From Sphingomonas sp. HITSZ_GF (GTDB lineage Bacteria > Pseudomonadota > Alphaproteobacteria > Sphingomonadales > Sphingomonadaceae): DNA of 64,000 nt. A program made the position numbers and the translations under genes. The notes under the pieces are model-generated. The model was not told the origin of the DNA. It did not search any database and worked only from the letters and a program-made list of their open reading frames with translations. Positions 51,228 to 59,488 of this stretch are shown here, piece by piece (position 1 is the first letter of the stretch; each line of letters starts with the position of its first letter). The stretch covers positions 434,001-498,000 of the forward strand of contig NZ_JARQXA010000002.1 of assembly GCF_029543155.1 (NCBI RefSeq). Reading direction: 5' to 3'.

Positions 51228-53561
51228 ATGGCGTCCCGGGCACAGGCGCCGCTTTGGCGCGAAACGATGAAGGCCGGCGCGCGCCGCAGCGGCGCGGTGA
51301 TCGGCGGAGCAGCCCTGTTCCTGGGCGTGCTGGCGCTCGGCGTCGCGCTGGGCAGCTACCAGCCGACCGATCCTTCGTGGAACACCGCAGCGGCGGGCCC
51401 GGCGCGCAACTGGATGGGCGAACCCGGCGCCTGGATCGCCGATTTCCTCTATGCGCTGCTCGGCCCCGCCGTGTGGCTGTTCCTACCGATCGGGCTGATC
51501 GTCGCCTACCGGCTGCTCAAGGACCGGCCGACCGGCAATTGGGGGACGATGTTCCGCGGTGTCGGCATCGGCGTGGTCTTCCTCGCCACGGCGCTGTCCT
51601 TCTTCTCGTCGGACGCGGTGCTGTCGCTCACCGGCGGCTGGGGCGGCGTGGTCGGCTTGAGCATTGCCGCGCTGTTCAACTGGCTGATCGGCTTTGCCGG
51701 CGACCCGACGGTGAGCTGGTGGGCCGGTCGCGGGCTGGGCCTGGTCTGCGGGCTGATCGGCCTGTTCATTTGGTGGCGCAGCCTTGACTTCACGCTGCCC
51801 GAGCGCGTGAGCCTGCCCGGTATCCCCAGCCTGAAGGGGCCGGGCAAGATGCCGCTGCTCGGCAATCCCGACAAGGAAGTGCGCGAGCGCGAACGCGTGC
51901 CGGAAGAGCCGAAGATCCGCGAGGGCCGCGAGCCGCGCAAGACGGTGGTGCCCGACAATCGCCCCGGCCCGGTGATCGCCGATCGCAACGTGATGCCGAG
52001 CCCGGCACGCACCAAGCCGCCGACCCAGACCAGCCTCGACTTCAAGGACAGCTACCAGCTGCCTTCGATCGACCTGCTCAAGCCGCCACCCGCCAACAAG
52101 AATGCGGGAATCGACAAGGCCGCGCTGGAGCGCAACGCCCGGCTGCTCGAAAGCGTGCTCGACGATTTCAATGTGAAGGGGCAGATCGTTGAGGTCCGCC
52201 CCGGCCCGGTCGTCACCATGTACGAGCTCGAGCCCGCCAGCGGCATCAAGGCCAGCCGCGTGATCCAGCTCGCCGACGACGTGGCGCGCAACATGTCAGC
52301 CACCTCGGCGCGCATCGCGACAATCCCGGGCCGCAGCGTGATCGGCATCGAGCTGCCCAACGCGGTGCGCGAATCGGTCAATCTGCACGAGCTGATCGGC
52401 AGCCAGAGCTTCGAGGACCAGGGCGCGACGCTGCCGCTGGTGCTCGGCAAGAACATCGCTGGCGATGCGGTGATCGCCGATCTGGCGCCGATGCCGCATC
52501 TGCTCGTCGCCGGCACCACCGGCTCGGGCAAGTCGGTGGGCCTCAACTGCATGATCCTGTCGCTGCTCTACCGGCTGACGCCCGAGCAGTGCCGGATGAT
52601 CATGATCGATCCCAAGATGCTCGAGCTGAGCATGTACAAGGATATCCCGCATCTGCTCGCCGACGTCGTCACCGAGCCCGCCAAGGCGGTGCGCGCGCTC
52701 AAATGGGCGGTGGAGCAGATGGAGGACCGCTACCGGATGATGGCGCACGCCAATGTCCGCAGCCTCGCCTCGTTCAACGACAAGGTGCGCCAGGCCAAGG
52801 CGAAGGGCCAGAAGCTCGGGCGCAAGGTGCAGGTGGGCTATGACCCCGACACCGGCAAGCCGATGTACGAGGAGGAAGCGCTCGAGCTGAATCCGCTGCC
52901 GCAGATCGTGGTGATCGTCGACGAGCTTGCCGACCTGATGATGACCGCGGGCAAGGAAGTCGAGTTCCTGATCCAGCGGCTGGCGCAGAAGGCGCGCGCC
53001 GCGGGCATCCACCTGATCATGGCGACGCAGCGCCCCTCGGTCGACGTCATCACCGGGGTGATCAAGGCGAATTTGCCGACGCGCCTTTCCTTCTACGTCG
53101 CCAGCAAGATCGATTCGCGCACCATCCTGGGCGAGCAGGGCGCCGAGCAGCTGCTCGGCAAGGGCGACATGCTCTACATGCCCGGCGGCAAGCAGCTCGT
53201 CCGCGTCCACGGGCCGTTCGTCAGCGATGACGAAGTGCAGGCAGTGGCCGATTTCTGGCGCTCGCAGGGGACGCCAGACTATATCTCGGCGGTCACCGAG
53301 GAGCCCGAGGATGGCGGCTTCAGCCTCGACGGTGCGCCCGAGGGCGACGACAGCCCCGAGGACCAGCTCTATCGCCGCGCGATCCAGCTGGTGGCGGAAA
53401 GCCAGAAAGCCTCGACCTCGTGGCTGCAGCGCCAGCTGCGCGTCGGCTACAACTCGGCGGCGCGCCTGATCGAGCGCATGGAGAAGGATGAACTCGTCTC
53501 GCGCCCTGACCATGTCGGCCGCCGGGAAGTGTTGATGGATACCGACGGCCGACAGCTCTAA
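51228..53561 (+). CDS. ftsK: DNA translocase FtsK
   Basis: A 777-residue FtsK. About four or five N-terminal membrane segments (about 25-185) anchor it at the septum; a proline- and charge-rich linker follows; the motor has Walker A AGTTGSGKSVGLN (about 428) and Walker B VVIVDELADLMM (about 561). A C-terminal gamma winged helix (about 707-770, SWLQRQLRVGYNSAARLIERME) reads KOPS-like sites. It moves chromosomal termini and activates Xer recombination at division. GGAGG precedes the ATG. Confidence 0.96.
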   Translation: MASRAQAPLWRETMKAGARRSGAVIGGAALFLGVLALGVALGSYQPTDPSWNTAAAGPARNWMGEPGAWIADFLYALLGPAVWLFLPIGLIVAYRLLKDRPTGNWGTMFRGVGIGVVFLATALSFFSSDAVLSLTGGWGGVVGLSIAALFNWLIGFAGDPTVSWWAGRGLGLVCGLIGLFIWWRSLDFTLPERVSLPGIPSLKGPGKMPLLGNPDKEVRERERVPEEPKIREGREPRKTVVPDNRPGPVIADRNVMPSPARTKPPTQTSLDFKDSYQLPSIDLLKPPPANKNAGIDKAALERNARLLESVLDDFNVKGQIVEVRPGPVVTMYELEPASGIKASRVIQLADDVARNMSATSARIATIPGRSVIGIELPNAVRESVNLHELIGSQSFEDQGATLPLVLGKNIAGDAVIADLAPMPHLLVAGTTGSGKSVGLNCMILSLLYRLTPEQCRMIMIDPKMLELSMYKDIPHLLADVVTEPAKAVRALKWAVEQMEDRYRMMAHANVRSLASFNDKVRQAKAKGQKLGRKVQVGYDPDTGKPMYEEEALELNPLPQIVVIVDELADLMMTAGKEVEFLIQRLAQKARAAGIHLIMATQRPSVDVITGVIKANLPTRLSFYVASKIDSRTILGEQGAEQLLGKGDMLYMPGGKQLVRVHGPFVSDDEVQAVADFWRSQGTPDYISAVTEEPEDGGFSLDGAPEGDDSPEDQLYRRAIQLVAESQKASTSWLQRQLRVGYNSAARLIERMEKDELVSRPDHVGRREVLMDTDGRQL

Positions 53562-53658
53562 GGAGCCTGCAAGCGGAGCAAAATGCGGGACTGAGGGGTT
53601 CAGGGGACATTCAAGCCCCGCCTCTCAGGGCATTTCCCCGCAATTTGGAGAATGACAC

Positions 53659-54279
53659 GTGTTTGCACGGCCCCTCGCCTTCAGCCTCGCGCTTGCAGCG
53701 CCGGCCCTGATCTCGGCTGCGGAACCGGCGCCGGCTGCCGGCGAGCTGGCGCAGGTGCAGCAGCATCTCACTGCAGTCAGCTCGATGACCGCCGGTTTCG
53801 CACAGACCGATCGCAACGGCCGCACGCTCACCGGCACGATGACGCTGAAGCGGCCCGGCAAAATCCGCTTCCAGTATCAGAAGGGCGTGCCCCAGCTGAT
53901 CGTCGCGGACGGGCGCAGCCTCTATTTCATCGACTACCAGGTGCGCCAGGTCGAGCGCTGGCCGATCGGCAATTCGCCGCTCGCCGTGCTGCTCAACCCG
54001 AAGAAGGACATCACCAAGTTCGCCAAGGTGGTGCCGACCGGCAGCCCGCAGCTCGTCTCGGTCGAAGTGCATGACAGCGACCACCCCGAATATGGCCGGA
54101 TCACGCTGATCTTCCAGAAGAACGCCGGCGCGCCCGGCGGGCTGATGCTCCAGGGCTGGGTGGCGCTGGATTCGCAGAACAACCGCACGACGATCCGGCT
54201 GTCGAACCAGCAGTTCAACGCCAATATCAGCGACGGGGCGTTCCGCTGGAACGATCCGCGGCGCCAGGGCCCGCGCTGA
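53659..54279 (+). CDS. lolA: Outer-membrane lipoprotein carrier LolA family
   Basis: A 206-residue exported protein. A signal peptide (ARPLAFSLALAAPALISA) is followed by the LolA-like fold: VSSMTAGFAQTDRNGRTLTGTMTLKRPGKIRFQY and DGRSLYFIDYQVRQVERWPI. It would carry lipoproteins across the periplasm. The start is GTG at 53659 with GGAG seven bases upstream. ftsK lies 97 bases before it, the usual alphaproteobacterial order. Confidence 0.87.
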   Translation: MFARPLAFSLALAAPALISAAEPAPAAGELAQVQQHLTAVSSMTAGFAQTDRNGRTLTGTMTLKRPGKIRFQYQKGVPQLIVADGRSLYFIDYQVRQVERWPIGNSPLAVLLNPKKDITKFAKVVPTGSPQLVSVEVHDSDHPEYGRITLIFQKNAGAPGGLMLQGWVALDSQNNRTTIRLSNQQFNANISDGAFRWNDPRRQGPR

Positions 54280-54411
54280 AGCTGAACGCCGTTCATGCTG
54301 GCGACAGGTTGCCGGGCATAGAACCTGTCTTGCGGATGTGAGGGCGTACCCGGGATTTTCCCCCTGTTGCTCGGGATCTTCACACCCCGCCTGCGTGACG
54401 AACGCTAGGTC

Positions 54412-54444
54412 GGCCCTCGTTCCATTGCCCCCGGGACGAGGGCC
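54412..54444 (+). terminator. Possible terminator hairpin
   Basis: GGCCCTCGT (54412-54420) and ACGAGGGCC (54436-54444) are perfect inverted arms, followed by TTTCCTTGTCT. It is about 130 bases after lolA and 60 before xthA. Another hairpin (GACAGGTT/AACCTGTC, 54303-54329) lies closer to lolA without a T-run. The large loop and weak T-run make this uncertain. Confidence 0.4.
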
Positions 54445-54503
54445 TTTCCTTGTCTGGGCTTCCCCACTGGTGCGGAGGCGAAACACCTCCTAAATCCCCG
54501 GCG

Positions 54504-55286
54504 ATGAAGATCGCCTCCTGGAACATCAACTCCGTCCGCTTCCGCATCGAGATCGTCGAGCAGTTCCTGCGCGAGGAGGCGCCGGACGTGCTGTGCCTGC
54601 AGGAAACCAAGGTGATCGACGGGGACTTCCCCGAAGGCCCGTTCCGCGCGCTCGGCTATGACCATGTCATCAAGCACGGCCAGCGCATGCACCACGGCGT
54701 GGCGATCATCAGCCGCATCCCCGTGGTGGAGGACGACCGGTTCGACTGGCAGGCCAATGGCGAGGCGCGCCATGTCGGCGTGCGGCTGCCGAACGGCGTG
54801 CGGCTCGAGAATGTCTATGTCCCCGCCGGCGGCGACATTCCGAATCGCGAGCTCAACCCGAAATTCGGCCAGAAGCTCGATTTCCTCGAGCGGATGATCG
54901 CCTGGTCGAAGGACCTGAGCGTGCCTTCGATCCTGACCGGCGACTTCAACGTCGCGCCGCTCGAAAGCGACGTGTGGAGCCACAAGCAGCTCCTCGACGT
55001 GGTCAGCCACACGCCGATCGAAGTCGAGACGCTCGGCCGGCTGCAGGCGGCGAACGACTGGGTCGATCTCGGCCGTCATTTCATGCCCGCCCCTGCGCGC
55101 TATTATAGCTGGTGGAGCTACCGGGCGAAGGACTGGGCCGCGAGCGACCGCGGCCGCCGGCTCGATCATATGTGGGCCAGCCGCGACGTCGCCGAGAAGG
55201 CGACCGCACACAAGGTCTGCGAACCGTGCCGTTCCTGGCTCAAGCCCTCCGATCACGTGCCGATCGTTACCGAGTTCGCCTTTTGA
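54504..55286 (+). CDS. xthA: Exodeoxyribonuclease III
   Basis: A 260-residue AP endonuclease/exonuclease. MKIASWNINSVRFR, LCLQETKV with the metal-binding Glu, LTGDFNVAPLE, the DRGRRLDHMW segment and SDHVPIV carry the complete active site. It repairs abasic sites. The ATG at 54504 gives the standard N-terminus; a longer start is unlikely. ribA overlaps its stop. Confidence 0.95.
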   Translation: MKIASWNINSVRFRIEIVEQFLREEAPDVLCLQETKVIDGDFPEGPFRALGYDHVIKHGQRMHHGVAIISRIPVVEDDRFDWQANGEARHVGVRLPNGVRLENVYVPAGGDIPNRELNPKFGQKLDFLERMIAWSKDLSVPSILTGDFNVAPLESDVWSHKQLLDVVSHTPIEVETLGRLQAANDWVDLGRHFMPAPARYYSWWSYRAKDWAASDRGRRLDHMWASRDVAEKATAHKVCEPCRSWLKPSDHVPIVTEFAF

Positions 55287-56326
55287 GCGCGCACGCCGCC
55301 GCCCGCGCCGTCGATGCGCTGCGCCGCGGCTGGCCGGTGGCGATCGGGGACCTCGCGCTGCTCGCGGTGGAGACTGCCGACGCCCGGCGGCTGGCGGCGT
55401 TCGACGAAGCCGGCCAGGCTGATCTGCTGCTCTCCGCCGGGCGTGCCGCCACGCTCAAGCTCGCCAACCAGCGCGATGCCGCCACCCCGGATGCGCCGGT
55501 ACTGATCGGGCGGGTGCCCTGGCTCGATTTCGACACCGCGACCGCGCTCGCCGATCCGCAGTTCGATCTCGCCACGCCGCTCAAGGGCCCGTTCCGCGCG
55601 CTGCCGCTCGCCGAACCCGAGCTTTCCGCGGCCGCGCTGCGGCTCGCGCGCGTGGCGGGGCTGCTGCCGGCCTTCTTCGTCCGCAAGGCCGCCGGAGAGG
55701 AGGCGATCACTCCCGAGGACATCGATGCGCATGAGGATGCCGACCGGCTGCGCATCGTCGCCCGCGCCCGCCTGCCCGTGCTCGACGCCGAGGACAGCGA
55801 GATCGTCGCCTTCCGCACCGACGAGATGCCCGGCGAGCATGTCGCGCTGCTGATCGGCGAGCCCAACGGCCAGCCGCCGCTCGTCCGGCTGCACAGCGAA
55901 TGCCTGACCGGTGATGTGCTCGGCAGCCTGAAATGCGATTGCGGCCCGCAGCTCCAGGCAGCGATCCGCGCGATCCGCGAGAGCGGCTGGGGAATCCTGC
56001 TCTATCTTCGCCAGGAAGGGCGCGGGATCGGGCTGATCAACAAGCTGCGCGCCTATGCGCTGCAGGACCAGGGCTTCGACACGGTCGATGCCAACACCCG
56101 GCTGGGCTTCGCAGTCGACGCGCGCAACTTCGCCACCGCGGCGAAGATGCTCTCGCTGCTCGGCCAGCGCCGCATCCGGCTGCTCACCAACAATCCCGAA
56201 AAGGTCGCAGCGCTGGAAGCCGCGGGCGTGACCGTGGCCGAGCGCGTGCCGCACTTCCTGCCGCCCAACCCGCACAACGAGCGCTACCTCGCCACCAAGC
56301 GCGACCGGACGGGGCACCAGCTCTAG
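55283..56326 (+). CDS. ribA: GTP cyclohydrolase II
   Basis: A 347-residue protein. The C-terminal about 190 residues are GTP cyclohydrolase II: VRLHSECLTGDVLGSLKCDCG with the zinc cysteines, YLRQEGRGIGLINKLRAYALQD and RLLTNNPEKVAAL. The N-terminal part aligns in position with a RibB domain but lacks the clear RibB signature, so it may be degenerate. It starts riboflavin synthesis. The start is TTG at 55283, overlapping the xthA stop (TTGA). Confidence 0.9.
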   Translation: MSAHAAARAVDALRRGWPVAIGDLALLAVETADARRLAAFDEAGQADLLLSAGRAATLKLANQRDAATPDAPVLIGRVPWLDFDTATALADPQFDLATPLKGPFRALPLAEPELSAAALRLARVAGLLPAFFVRKAAGEEAITPEDIDAHEDADRLRIVARARLPVLDAEDSEIVAFRTDEMPGEHVALLIGEPNGQPPLVRLHSECLTGDVLGSLKCDCGPQLQAAIRAIRESGWGILLYLRQEGRGIGLINKLRAYALQDQGFDTVDANTRLGFAVDARNFATAAKMLSLLGQRRIRLLTNNPEKVAALEAAGVTVAERVPHFLPPNPHNERYLATKRDRTGHQL

Positions 56327-56329
56327 GGC

Positions 56330-57067
56330 ATGACCGCAGCCGAGACCGCCCTGCGCGACGCGATCGAGGCCTGCTACCGCGCTTTCGCCGAGTTTCCGGC
56401 GCCGCGAACGCTGGTCGCTTCGCCACTGCGGGACGCCAAGGCGATCCTGCGCACGCTCACCGCGGCGCCGCTGCGCCAGCTCGGCGAGGAGAACATCGGG
56501 CCCTATGCCGGCTGGGCGATGACCACGGTGGGCAATACGCGCGACTATTGCCATTTCCTCCCGCGGATATTCGAGCTTTCGATCGATCACCCTCACTGGC
56601 CGGGTGCCGAACCGGTAATCATGGCCAACAAGCTCGTCATGGCGGGGTGGCGCGACTGGCCGGCCGAGCGTCGGCGGGCGGTGATCGGCTTCCTCTACAC
56701 TGCGTTCGTCTTTACGCGGACGCATCATTCCGACGAACGCAACGATGCGAGCTTCTGGCTCGCCGCGCTCGTCATCCTGGGCGAGCCGATTGCGCCGCTG
56801 TTCGAATCCTGGCGCGCCGAGCCCTCGCCATATGCCGCGCTCCAGATCGCGCTGGTGCTGCAATGGGAAGGCAAGCAGCTCTATCGGCACGGCGAGGTGC
56901 GCGGCGCTTTCTGGGAGGATGTCGATATCGACGCCCGCCGCATGCTCGCCGAACTGCTCCTGTCCGACGAGACCAGGGCATTGCTCGAAACGGCGATGCC
57001 GCGCGTCGCGGAGGAAGATCGCTGGCTGCTCGACGCGGCACTGGCCGAACTGGATCGGAAATCCTGA
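56330..57067 (+). CDS. Conserved-looking protein of unknown function
   Basis: A 245-residue, mainly alpha-helical soluble protein. Notable segments are TTVGNTRDYCHFLPRIFEL (about 65-83) and VMAGWRDWPAERRRAVIGF. I do not recognise the family, and no catalytic motif is clear. The start is three bases after ribA and the stop overlaps the exonuclease start (TGATG), so ribA, this gene and the exonuclease are probably one transcript. Confidence 0.6.
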   Translation: MTAAETALRDAIEACYRAFAEFPAPRTLVASPLRDAKAILRTLTAAPLRQLGEENIGPYAGWAMTTVGNTRDYCHFLPRIFELSIDHPHWPGAEPVIMANKLVMAGWRDWPAERRRAVIGFLYTAFVFTRTHHSDERNDASFWLAALVILGEPIAPLFESWRAEPSPYAALQIALVLQWEGKQLYRHGEVRGAFWEDVDIDARRMLAELLLSDETRALLETAMPRVAEEDRWLLDAALAELDRKS

Positions 57068-57507
57068 TGCGCTATTTCCTCGACACCGAGTTCAACGGGT
57101 TCGGCGGGCCGCTGATTTCGCTGGCGCTGGCGCCCGAGGATGGCGGGGTGCCCTTTTACGCGGCGCTCCCCTGCCCCGATCCGACGCCCTGGGTGGCCGA
57201 GCATATCCTGCCGGCGCTCGATGTCGCGCCGATCAGCCGCGAGGCGATGGGGCGGGCCTTTTCGGACTATCTTGGCGATGATCCCGATCCGCTGCTGATC
57301 GCCGACTGGCCCGAGGATATCGCCCATGCCGCGCAATTGCTGATCGCTGCGCCTGGGCATCGCTATCCGATCGACCGCATCCGCTTCGAGCTGTGCGATG
57401 CCTTTGGCTTCGATAGCGCCGCGCTGAGCAAGCGCCCGCACCATGCGCTGAGTGACGCCATGGCGCTGCGCGAGTATATCCTCGCAAGAGAAGCGCGGAG
57501 GTTCTAA
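57067..57507 (+). CDS. DEDDh-type 3'-5' exonuclease-like protein (Rv2179c-like)
   Basis: A 146-residue protein. MRYFLDTEFNGFG gives the first DxE pair; ADWPEDIAHA gives the second Asp; HHALSDAMALREYI gives the His and last Asp of the DEDDh set. WVAEHILPAL also matches the mycobacterial exoribonuclease Rv2179c, so RNA trimming is likely. The small size equals that family. It ends before a long hairpin. Confidence 0.75.
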   Translation: MRYFLDTEFNGFGGPLISLALAPEDGGVPFYAALPCPDPTPWVAEHILPALDVAPISREAMGRAFSDYLGDDPDPLLIADWPEDIAHAAQLLIAAPGHRYPIDRIRFELCDAFGFDSAALSKRPHHALSDAMALREYILAREARRF

Positions 57508-57526
57508 GCGGGTAGCGCCCTAAAAC

Positions 57527-57590
57527 CTCTGCGTCCTCTGCGCCTCTGCGCGAACCAAATATCTCGCGCAGAGGCGCGGAGAACGCAGAG
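57527..57590. terminator. Long inverted repeat between convergent genes
   Basis: Arms of 27 bases (57527-57553 and 57564-57590) match at 25 positions around a ten-base AT-rich loop; each arm contains short internal repeats of CTCTGCG. AGAAAAGG follows. It sits exactly between convergent stop codons and could terminate both transcripts. The sequence type looks like a dispersed repeat, but only one copy is in this window. Confidence 0.6.
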
Positions 57591-57616
57591 AGAAAAGGCT
57601 GCGCCTTCGGCGCGAT

Positions 57617-58279
57617 TCAGGCGACCAGCCGGGCGACTTCGTCGAAATCATGGGCGATCAGCGTCACCCCAAGCGCACGGAGCCGCTCGGAATGGTCGGG
57701 GGCGCAGTGCGAACCAGCGCACAGGCCGATCACATCAGCGCCCGAAGCCACTGCCCCGGTTACGCCCACCGGCGAATCCTCAAGGATCACGCAGCGTTCG
57801 ATCGGCACGCCGAGTTGCGCGGCAGCGTACAGATAAAGATCCGGGGCCGGCTTGCCGCGCGTCACATGCTCGCGACCGCTGTAGATATGGTCGCCGAAGG
57901 CGTCGCGGATGCCGAGATGCGCGAGATGCGTGCTGATCCACTCGGTCGAGCTCGACGAGGCGATCGCGCGGGGCAGCGACGCGGGTAGGCCCTCGACGAA
58001 GCGGAGCGCGCCGGCCACGGCGGGCAGGCCCTGCTCGAGCACGCGTGCATCCTCCTCGGCACGCGCGGTGTGGAAATCCTCCGGGATCGCGCGGCCGATC
58101 CAGCGCTCGACCGCGCCGAGGAAATCGGCACCGGCGAGCCCCATGAAGTTCGCCATCGAATCCTCAGGCGAGGTCGGGTGGCCGATGCTGGTGAGATAGG
58201 CGGCGATCTGGCGATTGCCGGCTGCCTCGCTTTCGAGCAGCACGCCGTCGAAATCGAACAGGATGGCGTCATACTTCAT
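57617..58279 (-). CDS. HAD-family hydrolase (beta-phosphoglucomutase/phosphatase-like)
   Basis: A 220-residue HAD-IA protein. Motif I is DFDGVLLESE (with nucleophile Asp), motif II IASSSSTEW, Lys in RGKPAPDLYLYAA, and motif IV VILEDSPVG. The cap is of the small helical type. The substrate is a phosphorylated sugar or similar and is unknown. It overlaps the yggS stop (ATGA). Confidence 0.87.
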   Translation of the reverse strand: MKYDAILFDFDGVLLESEAAGNRQIAAYLTSIGHPTSPEDSMANFMGLAGADFLGAVERWIGRAIPEDFHTARAEEDARVLEQGLPAVAGALRFVEGLPASLPRAIASSSSTEWISTHLAHLGIRDAFGDHIYSGREHVTRGKPAPDLYLYAAAQLGVPIERCVILEDSPVGVTGAVASGADVIGLCAGSHCAPDHSERLRALGVTLIAHDFDEVARLVA

Positions 58280-58944
58280 CCGCGCCCTCCGAACAGCGCG
58301 GTGCCGACGCGGACATGGGTCGCCCCGATCGTCACCGCGGTCTCGAAATCGCCCGACATGCCCATCGACAAGCCGTCCAGGCCGTGATCGCGGGCGATCT
58401 TGGCGAGCAGCGCGAAATAGGGCGCAGGTTCGAGATCGAAGGGGGGCACGCACATCAGCCCCTGGACGGGAAGCGCCGCCGCCTGCGCCGCCTTGAGCAG
58501 TGCCGGCACCTCGGCAACCGCGCAGCCGCCCTTCTGGTCCTCGTCGCCGATATTGACCTGGAGGAAGCAGGCGGGGCGCTTGCCGGCCTTGTCCATCGCC
58601 TTTGCCAGCGCCGTCACCAGCGAAGGCCGGTCGACCGAATGGATCGCGTCGAACAGCGCGACGGCATCCTCGGCCTTGTTCGACTGGAGCTGGCCGACCA
58701 GGTGGAGTGCGATGCCGGGAGTCGTCTCGCGCAACTTCGGCCATTTCGCTTCGGCCTCCTGCACGCGATTCTCGCCGAACACGCGCTGGCCCGCATCGAT
58801 CAGCGGCTGGACCGCGTCGGCGTCATGCGTCTTGGAAATCGCGATCAGCGTGACGCTGTCGGGCTTGCGGCCGGCGATCTTCGCCGAACGCGCGATTCGG
58901 GTGCGCACATCGGCAAGGCGCTGGCTGGCTTCGTCTAACGGCAT
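58276..58944 (-). CDS. YggS-family PLP-binding protein (PLPBP)
   Basis: A 222-residue alanine-racemase-fold protein. The PLP Lys is in LIAISKTH; FGENRVQEAEAKW, HLVGQLQSNKA, and LSMGMSGDFETAVTIGATHVRVGTALFG are family hallmarks. It manages the pool of pyridoxal phosphate and has no known enzymatic activity. The start at 58944 lies only 22 bases from the divergent TenI-like gene. Confidence 0.93.
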   Translation of the reverse strand: MPLDEASQRLADVRTRIARSAKIAGRKPDSVTLIAISKTHDADAVQPLIDAGQRVFGENRVQEAEAKWPKLRETTPGIALHLVGQLQSNKAEDAVALFDAIHSVDRPSLVTALAKAMDKAGKRPACFLQVNIGDEDQKGGCAVAEVPALLKAAQAAALPVQGLMCVPPFDLEPAPYFALLAKIARDHGLDGLSMGMSGDFETAVTIGATHVRVGTALFGGRG

Positions 58945-58966
58945 GGAGCGCGCTATAGGGAGCGCG
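58945..58966. promoter_or_regulatory. Compact divergent start region with shared TATA
   Basis: These 22 bases separate two start codons on opposite strands. The shared TATA (58954-58957) reads TATAGG then seven bases then ATG on the plus strand, and TATAGC then seven bases then ATG on the minus strand. This could be a symmetric -10 element for two leaderless messages. AGGGAG is also present for the plus gene, so a normal ribosome site is possible there. Confidence 0.35.
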
Positions 58967-59485
58967 ATGCCCCGCCGCCACCCCCTGCCGCGCCTTTGGC
59001 TGATGACCGACGAACGCATGGGGGATGCCCTGTGGGTCGCGCTCGGGCGCCTACCGCGCGGCAGCGGCGTGGTGTTCCGCCACTATGGCCTGGCCAGGGC
59101 CGAGCGGCAGGCGCTGTTCGCCCGGGTGCTGAAGGTGGCACGGCGGCGAGGATTGGTGGTGGTCCGCGCCGGACGCGTGCCGATGCGCGGCGAATCCGGC
59201 GTGCATGGCGGGCGGGGATACGGTCTTCGCACGGCCCCGGCGCATGATCGGCGCGAGGCCGTCGCTGCGATCCGCGCGGGCGCCGACGCGCTGTTCGTCT
59301 CGCCCGCCTTCCCTACCCGCTCGCATCCCGGCGCGCCGGCGCTGGGGCCCGTGCGGTTCGGGCTGCTGATCCGCGGGCTTGGCGTGCCGGTGATCGCACT
59401 GGGCGGGATGGATGCACGCCGAGCGAAATGGCTCCGGCCCTTCGGAATTCACGGATGGGCAGCGATAGATGCCTGGACGCGCTGA
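58967..59485 (+). CDS. Thiamine-phosphate-synthase-like / TenI-like protein
   Basis: A 172-residue protein, shorter than the usual about 210 residues of ThiE. ADALFVSPAFPTRSHPGAPALGP and PVIALGGMDARRAKWLRPFGIHGWAAIDA match the C-terminal half of the ThiE/TenI superfamily. The region expected to hold the pyrophosphate-binding Arg and Lys reads FRHYGLARAE, without the Lys. It may be a TenI-like paralogue without synthase activity. AGGGAG precedes the ATG at 58967. Confidence 0.7.
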   Translation: MPRRHPLPRLWLMTDERMGDALWVALGRLPRGSGVVFRHYGLARAERQALFARVLKVARRRGLVVVRAGRVPMRGESGVHGGRGYGLRTAPAHDRREAVAAIRAGADALFVSPAFPTRSHPGAPALGPVRFGLLIRGLGVPVIALGGMDARRAKWLRPFGIHGWAAIDAWTR

Positions 59486-59488
59486 ACG

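Noticed and set aside
53581..53625. TTCAG-like motifs between ftsK and lolA
   Set aside because: TTCAG and TTCAA occur 11 bases apart, but the pattern is short and could be chance; no second strong instance supports a regulatory site.
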